DNA of 64,000 nt from Amblyomma americanum (lineage: Eukaryota > Arthropoda > Arachnida > Ixodida > Ixodidae), in assembly GCF_052857255.1 (NCBI RefSeq), contig NC_135505.1:56730368-56794367 (forward strand). The letters are read 5' to 3'. Each line of letters starts with the position of its first letter. Positions within the stretch are counted from its first letter, which is position 1. This document shows, piece by piece, positions 30,118-40,707 of this stretch. The position numbers were made by a program, and so were the translations under genes. The notes below the pieces were generated by a model. That model was given only the letters and a program-made list of their open reading frames with translations. It ran no database searches and was not told the origin of the DNA.

Positions 30118-32924
30118 ATGAACGACTTACGCCTTTCTTATGGGATACTGATCGATACTTTTGGAATATTTTTTTCAATAATCGCTTATGCCTTAAACCA
30201 TCCTATAAGTACTTTAATAATCGCAATTACCTTCTAAGCAAAGCCGTGTGATGTGCAACGACGGCGATTGGAGACAATTAAATGCAACGAATTGAATTTC
30301 CCCGCTTTTCACTAGAGTTAGGCGTTGATCTTCATCATTGCCTCGTTACCCAGCCTTGGTAGCTTCGAGAATTCGGCGTGCGGACAATGTTTACGGGTTC
30401 AAGTTCAGGGGCGGCGGCGCAATTCGATGGAGATGAAAGGGGAGGGCACCAATGTAATAATATTTTGTTGACTATTGAAAGCCCCACTTGTTCCTAATAA
30501 TTCCTGAGCAATTCGATACGGAGTACTCTATATCGTCGTGTTCATATATGTTCATTGGATTCATATCCTTATATCCTACAGGCTTCATGGGCCGATTTCT
30601 TCGTGCAGAACGCTAAAAACAGCTGAAAACACTTGGGTTCACTGTAAAACAGTCATTACTCACACTTAAATATAAATGATTGCTCACCTCCAAGAGGAGT
30701 TCTGTCATCTTAAAGGCGTCCGCTATACAGCGGTCAACATTGTTGAATTGGACCCATGTCATTCTAGAGCAACGTAACCACAGAAATGTGAGCACTGGTT
30801 ACACAGCAACCTGTTTTAACTTGGTTCCCGACCCGTGACCTACTTTATTGCTGTCTCCAATTTTTCTCAAATTCTGTGCGCCTCTGCCACCCTCAAAGTG
30901 CTTAAGTGACTGCCTTCATTTCGCGGCATGAAAATACTCTCTAACTGTGCAAGTAATTAATTAGAGGTACTTCGCGGAAATCCCACGTTCCCTGCGCGAA
31001 GCCTCGGTGCGTGCAGCCTCCAGCCGCAAGTCGCCCCACTAACCACCGCCCCATTTTAGTAGTTGAGGAAAGTCTGTAGAGGGGGGAACCCGGCTTGGGT
31101 AAGGGGATTGGAGATGTCTGCCCCTGAAGGCTCCCTGTTTCGGAAGGTTGGAGATCGTGGCTCTACGAATGCTTTGGGGCATGTTTGGGGCATGACAGTG
31201 CGCTTGGAGGCCTAGCGGTCTAATTCAAGGAGGCCTAGGTCTACGATGTCTAGATCTAGGATGCCTAGGCCCCTATTAGGCAAACTATATTCAGAAGTTT
31301 TGCAAAGTCTCATGCTGTCCGCAATCCTAAGCCCAATTTTTTCTTACAACCCATCTCTACCAGCTACGTCCCAGGGGAGATAAGAGGAGCATCCCCGAGC
31401 CCGCTCCCCCGGCGGGGGGTTGCTGTATCAGGTATTCCTCTATCATTCTATTTTCTAACCTCGAGTGCGAAAAACTTATATGTCCACTCTAATACTCTTT
31501 CATTAATCAATAAAATTGGCTGTAAACATGTTATACAAGAGCGGTAAGTGCAGAAGCCTTTGAATGCCTCAGTAATAATTTACAGTTAAAGTAATTTCAA
31601 CCTTATCATTTCGAGTGCAGGCCCTATTTTCGTTGCTTCGATTACTACGGAGCTGCGCAATTTAGAGATTTTCTCTCTTTCCGAGGACAAACACAAAGCA
31701 GTAATGGCACCGCATCACTGCGTGTTCTCCCATGTGTAACCGAACCACATCGCAGGTGGCGCACTCCAAATAGAGCCCATTGCTCTGTCCACAGGTGCGT
31801 TATAATTCGGAATCGCCTAGACAATCTTGTCTTTTGGCACCAATTAAAGTTGGGAGTTAACGTCCCCGGCATAACACGACCGGCGCGCGGTTTATTTTCT
31901 AAAGCGTAACAGCTCTTCAAGTTCCGAATTTGGAACTCGTAACATAACATCAGCGGTTGGTTGAAAAGCTAATTTGCCCAGAGACCACGATAATGTTGAC
32001 AAAGAAAAACGCATACTAATTTGAAGGGTTCATCGAAATATAGGCCCACTGTCCGCGAATGAGCTCTATAATAAAGTCGTTATAGTCCCTATGAAGCTAT
32101 TCAGGTCTTCGAGCGTGAAGGTGATGCTCCTTCTCACCCTCCAGAGGTTCTTGCTGTGGGGTTTAGTAATTAAAAACTACAGGGCTGAGAGCCAGACCGT
32201 CTGGCCGAGATACTTTTCACCAACATGTGAAAAATAGCGACCGCAGTAAAAGTGTAGACGGGTGTATTGTGTGGCTAGAAGGCAGGTCGTCACTATAGCT
32301 GTTTAGCCAAATAGAGCTACCTTCGAGTATTCCTCGTCACTATCTCGAATGGTCCCTACGTGCATCTAGTTACATAATTAGCCTCTGCCCTCTGCATCTC
32401 TGCCCTCTATGCAGAGGGCACGCTTAGTGTGTTGGTAACGGCTCACAGCGTGGTTTCAGAGTGAAATATGCATAAAAGAGCATTCTGGAAACTATAACGC
32501 CTACGTTTTTTGCTGTGTCTCCCGTAACTTGAACAAATTGTCGAATATTTACCAGGAGTAAAAAAATAGTCAACAAAAAGACTGCGGCGCACCCAGAGGG
32601 TACGTCCTTCCGACACAATGTCCTCGTCGTCTGGTCCCGACGGGCCTGTGGCCGACAGTGGCTTGGGAAGGACGTCCGCCACGCTGCACAATCATTCAAG
32701 CGGTCGTTGTGCAGCGAGGGGTGCCTTGCATTCACTGGGGTCCGCGCCATTCGTCTCTGCGCCAAAGGGAGCGGGCCAGCCAGTGCCGTTCACCTGAACA
32801 GTCTTCCGGTGTGGCGGCTAGGAACTGAGTTCCTCCTCACGCCATCCTTCCAGCGTGCGCCGATGTCTTAACCATTAGGCCACAGTGCTGGTGATTACAC
32901 ATGGAGTATAGGAGCTATATGTAT
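30118..32924. other. Non-coding DNA, mostly without recognisable features
   Basis: Contains a short CCTAGG/TCTAGG-rich patch (31228-31282), a C/G-rich run (31395-31425), a small perfect hairpin TGCCCTCT-ATGC-AGAGGGCA (32401-32420), and at about 32790-32893 a minus-strand tRNA-like head (GTGGCCTAATGGTTAAGACATCGG) that may be a degraded SINE. A minus-strand stretch at 32691-32550 has protein-like composition (DVLPKPLSATGPSGPDDED) but no family that I recognise. Confidence 0.45.
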
Positions 32925-33127
32925 CTATGAGGTAACAATGTTGAAGTCCAGGTTGGCCGCAGATGACGGCTGCAATACTCCACACTTCTTGCCCTCCACC
33001 CACTTGAAGAAGTGGCAGGGCCGAGTGTACAGGTCCCTTCGAGGTCCATTCGGATCCAGCGATTGCAGACGGACGTCCTCAAAAGCGCGGAGTTCTCGAG
33101 ACTTTAGGTAGAACGTCGATGGATGTT
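32925..33127 (-). CDS. Short GC-rich exon-like ORF with a dibasic site and a C-x10-C loop; unidentified
   Basis: Read on the minus strand from about 33127 to the TAG at 32927-32925, the frame gives 66 residues ending in a stop. Composition is protein-like and GC-rich compared with its AT-rich surroundings. Midway is PNGPRRDLYTRPCHFFKWVE followed by GKKC: a dibasic pair (RR), then two Cys exactly ten residues apart enclosing FFKW. Somatostatin-14 also has C-x10-C with an FFWK core, and arthropod allatostatin C is its ortholog family but with a shorter loop, so the resemblance could be chance. About 18 residues follow the second Cys, unlike somatostatin. It may be the last exon of an unrelated gene or a degraded fragment. 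No start codon is assigned. Confidence 0.3.
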
Positions 33128-33320
33128 AGGAGCATCCCGTTTGGGACAGGATGATGCGGGGGTGCAGCCATGCTTAGTGCGTTTTTCTTTATACATCACC
33201 TCTAACCAATATGTAGAACTTAGGATACTTTCCATAAACTGTCCTCTTTTATATAAAAATCAATTTGAACTTTACGATATGCCGATTATCAACCTAAACA
33301 TCAATGCTTACGTCAATTTC

Positions 33321-33580
33321 CTGCTTTAAAGCCACAAATGCTCCAACTGTTTCTTACTGAAATCTGCCAGTGCATTCACATCAATATTGTTATTTTTTGA
33401 GGCTAGTGCTTCGTGAAGAGTGAGCGGGCCGTCGTAAATATCTTGATGAATACTGATGCACTCTTGCAATATGTGCTCAACTGTTTTTTCAAATTTATTA
33501 TGCCGTGCTTTTGTAATCATTTTGGTTAAATTTCTTTCCATAGCTTCTCGTTTTAACACTGACAATTCCACTTCAAACAG
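33321..33580 (-). pseudogene. 3' end of a CR1-like LINE ORF2
   Basis: The minus strand encodes KTVEHILQECISIHQDI, then ASKNNNIDVNALADFSKKQLEHLW. The nucleotide sequence aligns with the first 130 bases of the window (both contain GCCACMAATVCTCCAA-like and TTCACATSA-like segments in the same order), so this is a 5'-truncated copy of the same LINE family as 1-4797 and helps place that element's 3' end. Confidence 0.7.
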
Positions 33581-35229
33581 TAGGGCTCTGTCTCTTTACT
33601 ATTTCACAACAATTTCTTCCAGACTTTGCTTAATAATTTTCTATAGGTGTCGAAACTGCTTTTTTAATGAAATAATGCAGGTCTCCCAGTCAGCGCTTTA
33701 CACTCCATTTGTTAAGCTCTTGATTTTTCGAATTTATACTGAGGCGCCCTCGGGAAATGCGCCCCTTGTGGTGATGGCAACAAACTAGGCATCGGAATGA
33801 CACCGCTCATATGAGGCGTGAGTAAGCGGTATCATCGTCAGTTCTTTGATGCAGGGGAATGCGATGATTATGAGTGTTTTCTTTTGAATGACTTTGAAAA
33901 TATCAAAGCAGCCACGAAATGATTTGATAGGCATATTCTGGTGCAAGAGATCAGTAGATGTGGTCTTAGTGGTATTCGAGTCAAAGTAGAAAGTTCAGCA
34001 TGGACACTAAGATTTTTAATGCATTTTTGAAAATCGCTCCTCGCAGTAACTCGCTACCGATTAGGCCACCACACCTCACCGCATATCCGCTACCCCCAGT
34101 GCGTCTGTGGGCAGAAAACCCAGCCTTAAAGCTAACTCCGTCTGCCCACTTGCGTCATCGGATCAGGGGTGGAGTGGTAAAGTGTGTCGCCCTAATCTGT
34201 AGCGAGCTAGTGCAAGCAGAGATTTTAAGAATGTATTCTAAATCATAGGGTCCACGTTGAAGTTTCAAATTTCACTCGAATATCCACAAAGACCACCTAT
34301 ATTGGTACGTTGCACACGAATATGCCCATCAAAATTTTTTCAGGGTCCTTTTAAGATACAAGACCTGGAATCCGCTTGCAACCGTAGCCGGAGTTTAGTT
34401 TCAGGCCTAAATGGAGGCATTTAACATCGAAATCAGAGCACCTTCAACTCAGCTGTAACAACTGCAGGAAAACTGCTAGTAATGCGTTTTTCTTGCATTC
34501 AATTAGAGTATACGCGGTCCTGCTGCAGCTGCGGCGACCTTAAATGCCGGCAGACTTTCTAATCTCATCCGCCCAACTGCCTCTCTCTCGCCCAATGCCT
34601 TATTCACTGGTTGTTAAAACCCGCCCAGTTACCCTTAAGCATCATCAGTTTCTGGTTTTTATCTTAGTATGTCGTGTCCATGACGATTTCTTCTCCACGA
34701 TTCACCTAAGACGTAACTCGCCATCGCTCCTTGATTCATTCTGCTCTCTTCCTGTCTCTCAACGTTACACCTATTTTTTTCATGACATGCTGCATTTTTC
34801 ACCGTTTTTATTCTCCCAGCAAGTTTTGGAGACACCAGGATACGACCTAGAAATAATGAACTAAACTGAACCCGGAGAGGGGCTTGCCGAAGACAAAGCT
34901 ACAATTACAGAGGCTTTCAACAGGACTTTTTAAGTGTTTTATGTGAAAGCACTTCTGCACAAGGTCCAACCGGCTCACTGAGTTTGTGTGAAGCGTGACC
35001 GTGAGGGCAACTTTGGTCAGACCATAAATACTTATATAAAATAAATATTGCTGCTAATGGCATTCAAACCCGCGGCGCCACGAACGGATCAGATTCGCTG
35101 GCCACTGCACGAGAGCACTATGCTATCGCCGCAGCCGTTCACGCCGCATGTTAGACTGCAACTTAGTCTAGCGCTGTGTATTAAACGTCCTCCTCTTCTC
35201 TAAGCAATCTTGCTATCGGACTGATATCG
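33581..35229. other. Non-coding DNA with one tRNA-like SINE head
   Basis: No protein domain recognised. At about 34985-35150 the minus strand has a tRNA-like block (GCGGCGATAGCATAGTG, then a B-box-like GGGTTTGAATGCC) followed by an AT-rich tail (AATATTTATTTTATATAAG), which fits a third type of tRNA-derived SINE, but the A box is poor. Confidence 0.4.
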
Positions 35230-35931
35230 TCGCTAGACGTCGCCAGGAAAAGAAAGTTCAGTTTTTAATGCGCGGCGTAAAAGAACAACTCTTCGCCAGC
35301 CCCGTCCGCCAGCCGCCAAATATAGTCGAAGAATTCATGCAAGAAGCCTCCACGATCGAGAAGACCCCCGACATCCGGGATTGGCAGTATAACCGCCCTT
35401 CTCTCTGTGCAATTTTTCCTGACACGACGAAAACCACAAGCAATAACTTGCGGAAAGTTATCCGCGAAGAACTACGCCGATTACTGCCGTCCTGCCCAAA
35501 ACCCCAAGCAGCGACTCTCATGGATGTAGTACGGGAAGAAGTGCAACAGGCACTTGGCACCCCGACGGCCACAGAACACCAGGCCATAACCTACGCCGCT
35601 GCAGTAAGGACTGCTCAGCCCCAACGACAACCCCTAAGTCCTCTCCGACTTGAAAAACTTGTTCCCGAACGCCTCCTCTCTGCCCCCGCCCGCCCAGTCT
35701 ATGAGCGACGCTCAAGCCCCAGGAAGTGCGACGCCTGGAGGACTTCCGATAACCGGCTGTAGTGCTTCCATTATGGTGAGGCCGGCCATATTCTTCGCCA
35801 CTGCCCGTACCTACGTATCGGTCTTCGGGGATTTGCCGTTGGCGCTCCACTACCAAACTTCGGTCAACGTCCGCAGGAAATCCACGTGTACCTGCGTCGA
35901 GAGGAGTACACGCTGAAGCGTTTTTCGCGCT
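35230..35931 (+). pseudogene. Gypsy gag remnant with degraded zinc knuckle
   Basis: The frame KVQFLMRGVKEQLF opens a stretch typical of the capsid C-terminal region of Gypsy Gag. The N-terminal half is absent. Helical, charged sequence (NNLRKVIREELRRLL) follows. A TAG at 35760-35762 interrupts it, and the frame continues with CFHYGEAGHILRHC, a CCHC knuckle whose second Cys is Tyr. Non-functional. Confidence 0.7.
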
Positions 35932-36087
35932 AACCATCGCCGTCAACCTCGCGATTTTCGCCGCCACGCCGCAGCTACGCAGCCCCGGTCCGAGGAAGGT
36001 CCCCCAGCCCCCGAAGGGGAAACTAAAGACAGCAACCTCTGGAGGTGAGGTTGCTCCTGAGCGAAACACCGAAGCCCCCCGACAACC

Positions 36088-36654
36088 ATGCCGCACGAAG
36101 ACGCCGCCCTGGACCCGCCGACGCCGCATCCAATGACGACCTCGACCACGACGCAAACAGCCTTAGAAATGACGCCGCTACCGAGAAAAGCTGCGACGAC
36201 ACGTTCTAACCCCGGTTCCCATGCCCGACTAAGCCGTGACCCGACGCCCAGGACAACGTGCAACGCAACATTCAGCACGTTCGACTTTGAAGTAGTTATC
36301 GACGGCCGGAAAGTTACCGCTCTAGTCGACACAGCAGCCGATTACTCGGTGATGAATGGAACATTCGCTCCGAGGCTGAGAAAAGTCATGACCGCTTGGG
36401 ATGGTCCACAAATTCGTACTGCTGGGGGCCACCTTATTCCGCCAGCAGGCCGATGCCCAGCGCGAGTGACTGTCAAAGGACATACCTATCCTGCGACCTT
36501 TGTTGTGCTACCGCAATGCTCGCGCGAAGTGATCTTGGGTATGGATTTCCTTAATGAGCATCAGGCTGTCATGAACTTGCGATCCAAGCTGATCCCGTTT
36601 TCTATAGACGAGGCCATCCCTTCGATGAAAACGCTAGAAAATCACGTGCCCTGA
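36088..36654 (+). pseudogene. Gypsy aspartic protease domain
   Basis: The frame contains ALVDTAADYSVM (active-site loop, normally DTGAD or DSGAD, with Gly changed to Ala), a central RTAGG, and VILGMDFL near the end, as in retropepsins. The open stretch ends at a stop just before the C-run at 36680-36697. It sits between gag and RT as expected. The active-site change makes activity doubtful. Confidence 0.75.
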
Positions 36655-37052
36655 GTGTCCTGGATGAAGAAGTGGTTGTCCCCCCCCCCCCCCCCCCGTT
36701 CAATCGGTATTGTGACCGTAGGCCACGAAAGCCATTAACGCTGAGGCAGTCATCGAGGGGAACTCGTAGATGCTTCTAGACCGAGGAATCAGGATCGCTG
36801 GAGGCATCGCACATTTCCGCAAAGGCCAGGCCGAAGTAGTGCTCATTATGTTCAGCGAAAAATGCGGCATATTAACAGCGATACCGCGATTGCTTTTTTT
36901 GACGAAATATCAGGCGTACGAGACTCCGCCTTCTTCAAACCATCCGCAGAAGATTCGCCAGACCAAGAGAACTCGTCCACTTTCGACATCCACACAACCC
37001 TCCCCCGGAACAGACAAGACCACATCCGCAATCTGCTTCGAAGCTACAGCGA

Positions 37053-38320
37053 GTGCTTTTCGTGATCGCTCATGGTCCTACAAACGTCGATTGCCAAGGA
37101 TCGCAATATAACCAACCAGCATGCCCAACTTCGGTGACAAAGACACTACCGTCTGTCGCCGCGAGAACCACAAGCCATTCGAGACAAAGTCGAAGAAATG
37201 ATTCGCTACGACATCATGCAGTCTTCAAACAACCCATGAGTGGCACCGGTTGTTCTAGTGAGAAAGACAGCTCACTTCGATTCTGCGTTGATTACCGCCG
37301 CTTGAACAACATAACAAAGAAGGACGCTAAATATTTGACATCGATGGACATCAAGAGCGGCTACTGGCAAATTGAGGTCGATGAAAGAGATCGCAAGACC
37401 GCATTCATCATTCCTGATGGGCTCTTTGAGTTCAATGTGATGGCATTTTGTCTTTGTTCCGCACCTGCGGCATTTCAGCGGGTAATGGATACAGTGCTGG
37501 CAGGCGTGAAGTGGCAACTTTGTCTTGTACACTTAGGTGACCTCGTTGTCTTCGCTTCAGACATTGAAGAGCACCTCAAAAAACTTCGAACAGAATTAGA
37601 CGCCATCAAGTAGTCTGGCCTACCATTGAATTTAGAGAATTCCCACTTTGCCTATGAAGAACTGCTGTTTCTAGGCCACATCGTTAGCAAAGAGGGAGTA
37701 CGCCTTGACCCTCAGGAAACGGTTGCTATTCAACGGTTTCCACCGCCGGCCGATACGAAAGCAGTGCGCAGATTCCTCGCACTGTGCGCCAAATACCGAC
37801 GATTTGTAAACAACGTTTTGCGCATCGCCGAACCCCTGACCGAACTATCGAAGGCAGAGGTGCCATTTAAATTGGAAGCCTTCAGAGAATTTCAGCGTCG
37901 TTTATATTCCCCACCGATCCTCGCGCATTTTGATGACACCGCCGATACTGAAGTTCATATTGACGCAAGCGGCTTGGGCCTAGGCGCCGTCCTCGTTCAA
38001 AAAAGCGACGGGCTGGAAAAAGTCATCCCAAACGCTAGCTGTTTCCTTTCCAAGGCCGAGGCTAACTATTAGACAACTGAGAAGGGGTGCCTTGCCATCA
38101 TCTGGGCTACGTCGAAATCCCGCCTGTACCTGTACGCACGACCGTTCAAGGTTTTCAGCGATCACCACGCGCTGTGCTGGCTCGCCAATTTGAAATACCT
38201 CTCTGCCCGCCTCCCTCGATAGAGTCTGCGCCTCCACAAGTTTGACGTCACCGTCGTTTACAAGTGCGGGTGCAAGCATTCTGACGAGCCCCTGTAGATG
38301 TACCACCGCCGAACGACGAA
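37053..38320 (+). pseudogene. Gypsy reverse transcriptase and RNase H
   Basis: One frame with stops at 37611-37613 and 38070-38072. RT signatures are FCVDYRRLNNITKKD, SMDIKSGYWQIEVDE and AFQRVMDTVL. The active site reads VHLGDLVVFA where Y-x-D-D is expected, so two positions are changed. FLGHIVSKEGVRLDP and RRFLALCAKYRRFV mark the connection region. RNase H starts with HIDASGLGLGAVLVQ, and a degenerate LEHKFDV-type end lies near 38250. Non-functional. Confidence 0.82.
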
Positions 38321-38439
38321 GAGGACGCCTTCTTGCAATCCATCAGCCCCAGCTCTTTTGCACTGCAGAAACGCTCGGACCCCTACCTAAACCGCCTCAT
38401 CGAGTTCTTTCAAGGCAAGGTTTCTTCACTCCCGCTTTA

Positions 38440-39605
38440 TTCAAGCGAGGACTGTCTTCCTTCTTTGTACAGATTGATGTCCTCGTGAAGAGGAACTGTA
38501 CAGCTGGCAAAACAGCCTACCTCCTTGTGGTACCTGCTTGTCTCCGCGAAGAAGTTCTACACACTTCATACGATGAGCCGACAGCTGGACATCTCGGGTT
38601 TACTCGCACCTTCCGCCGCATTCAAGACAAGTGTTACTGGCCCCGACTGTCTGCCGATGTCGCACATTAAACGAAAATCTTCCGAGATTGTCAGCGACGA
38701 AAGACCCTTCCCGCCCGACCAGCAGGATTTCTGAACCCCCCTAAACCCCCCTCAAGGCGCTTTCAGCAGATCGGCATGGACTTGCTTTGCCCTTTCCAAA
38801 AGTCATCATCTGTAAATAAGCGGATCATCATAGGGGCCGACTACCTGATTCGCTACGGCGAGGCAGAAGCCCGACCGAAAGAAACAGCAGCAGAAATCAC
38901 CAAGTTTTTCGTGGAGTGCATTCTTCTGCGACAGGGCGCTCCCGATGTGCTAATCACGGACAGAGGAACAGTATTCATGGCGGAATGCGGAACTAACACC
39001 AGCCATCCTGCTTTAAAGCCACACCAGCCATCGGACGACAAGTGCATACCATCCGCAGACCAACGGACTGACCGAGCGCCTGAACAAAACTATCGCCAAT
39101 ATGCTCGCCATGTATGTCGATAAAGAACACAAGACCTGGGACGTCATTCTGCCTTACTTCGTCTTCGCCTACAACACCGCAGGGCAGGAGACCACCCAGA
39201 TGACGCCTTTTAGGCTCGTCCATGGCAGGGAGGCCACGACCACGCTAGACGCCATGCTGCCCAACGTTACCGAAGAAGACAACATCGACGTCACCGCTCA
39301 CCTAAGACCCGTCCATTAAGCCCAAAGACGTTACCGATTGATGATCAAAGACCTGCAGCGGACCGATGCCAGACGCTACAACCTACGAAGACGCAACGCG
39401 GAACACAAGCCAGGAGACCAAGTGTGGGTTTGGACGCCATTCGCCGCCGTGGATTGAGTGAAAAGCTTTTGCGCGCTATTTCGACCCCTACAGGGTGCTT
39501 CGTGGGCTAGGTGAACTGGATTATGAAGTTATCCCTGACGCACTGACTGCATCGCACCGACGCCGCCTACAACCAGAAGTTGTCCATGTTGTCCCTGTAA
39601 AGCCC
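38440..39605 (+). pseudogene. Gypsy integrase
   Basis: The zinc-binding HHCC region is seen as HTSYDEPTAGHLGFTRTFRR with KCYWPRL and, after a stop, FRDCQRRKTLP. Catalytic core: QIGMDLLCPF, VLITDRGTVF and, in a shifted frame, TERLNKTI (the D, D and E positions). Then HKTWDVILPYFVFAYNTA and GREATTTLDAML. The C-terminal part runs in fragments to VVHVVPVKPYYTR at about 39565-39617. At least three frameshifts. Confidence 0.8.
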
Positions 39606-39715
39606 TATTACACCCGCTAAAGGACGCTGTGCTTCCACCTTGTGTGTTTATTTTCGCAGGAATTTTATTTGTTGCTATTCGCCTTAGTTGTTTGAATGCA
39701 TCGGGTCGATGCTGC

Positions 39716-39731
39716 TTTGAGAGGGGAGTAA
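39716..39731 (+). other. Polypurine tract
   Basis: TTTGAGAGGGGAGTAA lies immediately before the TG that begins the LTR, as expected for plus-strand priming. Confidence 0.65.
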
Positions 39732-40101
39732 TGCCGCGAATCTTTGCAATGTTTGTTCATTCTTCGAATCTGTCGCCACGCCGATTTATCGCTTTGTTTG
39801 CTGTGCAAGACGCGAGTCGATTTGTCTCAATTTATATCAGCCAGACAGAGCTGACGCTACGTTGTTTCAGAGCCTTCTAGTAACATTGCACGCTTTATTT
39901 CGAAAGTTCGCTATAAGCTTTAAAAAGGGCACAGCCGACAGCGGTGGGCTGTTCGGTTCAACGACCGCCGAGCCCGCTTGTCGCTTCGAATTCGCCGAAT
40001 GATTCAGTCCATTGTCGGCGCAAGTCAGCCGAATAAATAGTTTTCGCTTAGAACTTCAGTCCGTCTTCATCCCTCTTGACTGCCGTAACCACTACGTGAC
40101 A
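39732..40101 (+). repeat. Gypsy 3' LTR, 370 bp
   Basis: Begins TGCCGCGAATC after the purine tract and ends ACTACGTGACA (TG...CA). Inside are a TATA-like TTTAAAAAGG near 39919 and an AATAAA polyadenylation signal at 40032-40037. No second copy in the window. Confidence 0.7.
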
Positions 40102-40479
40102 GTATTTTACCTTCCTTTTGCTTTAAATACTTAAATTGCTCTGTTGGAAGTCCCGAGTTCGCGGAAAAAAGGAAGATAAGCTTCACCCACACCGCTATTT
40201 CATATGATATTGTCTTATAGAGCAAATCCAGCAGCAGTGTTGGCATACAAAACAAAACTGGTACTAAAAGAGTATCATAAATAATTTGTGCGCGACTAAT
40301 GACCGGGTATATAGTTTTGCTTTTTGCCCTCATTGCTTATTTTGTTCTTAGGCCAACATATCCACCTGCAGTAGAAGACTTCTCTATAAAAATTTAGACA
40401 CCACTGCATTCATTGTGTAATAACAAAAAATGTGCACTGGGTCCAAAGCTTCTTAAGCAAAACTATGCACACTGATAAG
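40102..40479. other. Non-coding DNA, nothing recognised
   Basis: AT-rich sequence between the LTR and the next SINE. No domain, repeat or RNA seen. Confidence 0.5.
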
Positions 40480-40707
40480 CCTCCGCGGAGTCTCACTGGT
40501 TCTGGTGCTCGGCTGCTGACCCGAAAAGTGCGGGTTCCATCCCGGCCGCGGCTGTCGGATTCCGACGGAGGCGAAATGCTACAGTCCCGCATGTACTGTG
40601 CGATGTGAGTGCACGTAAAGAACTCCAGGTGGTCGATATCATCCGCAGCGCTCCACTGTTGCGTCCCTCATAGCCTGAGTCGCTTTGAGACGTTAAACAT
40701 AATAAAA
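40480..40707 (+). mobile_element. tRNA-derived SINE
   Basis: Head CCGCGGAGTCTCACTGG and GGCTGCTGACCCGAAAAG, B-box-like GCGGGTTCCATCCC, body GTGCGATGTGAGTGCACG and CTCCAGGTGGTCGATATCATCCG, 3' end CCTCATAGCCTGAGTCGC and GAGACGTTAAACATAATAAAAC. Same family as 26256-26495. Confidence 0.8.

Larger units (their letters stand above)
35230..40101 (+). mobile_element. Ty3/Gypsy LTR retrotransposon, decayed, 5' LTR missing
   Basis: In order: gag remnant with zinc knuckle, aspartic protease, reverse transcriptase, RNase H, integrase, purine tract and 3' LTR. The protease-RT-RH-IN order identifies Ty3/Gypsy. It carries many stops and frameshifts, a C-run at 36680-36697 and an altered RT active site. No copy of the LTR is visible before the gag, so the left end was lost by truncation or recombination. 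Confidence 0.88.

Noticed and set aside
35230..40101. Intact or infectious retroviral element
   Set aside because: There is no 5' LTR, no envelope-like ORF, an altered RT and protease active site, and many stops.
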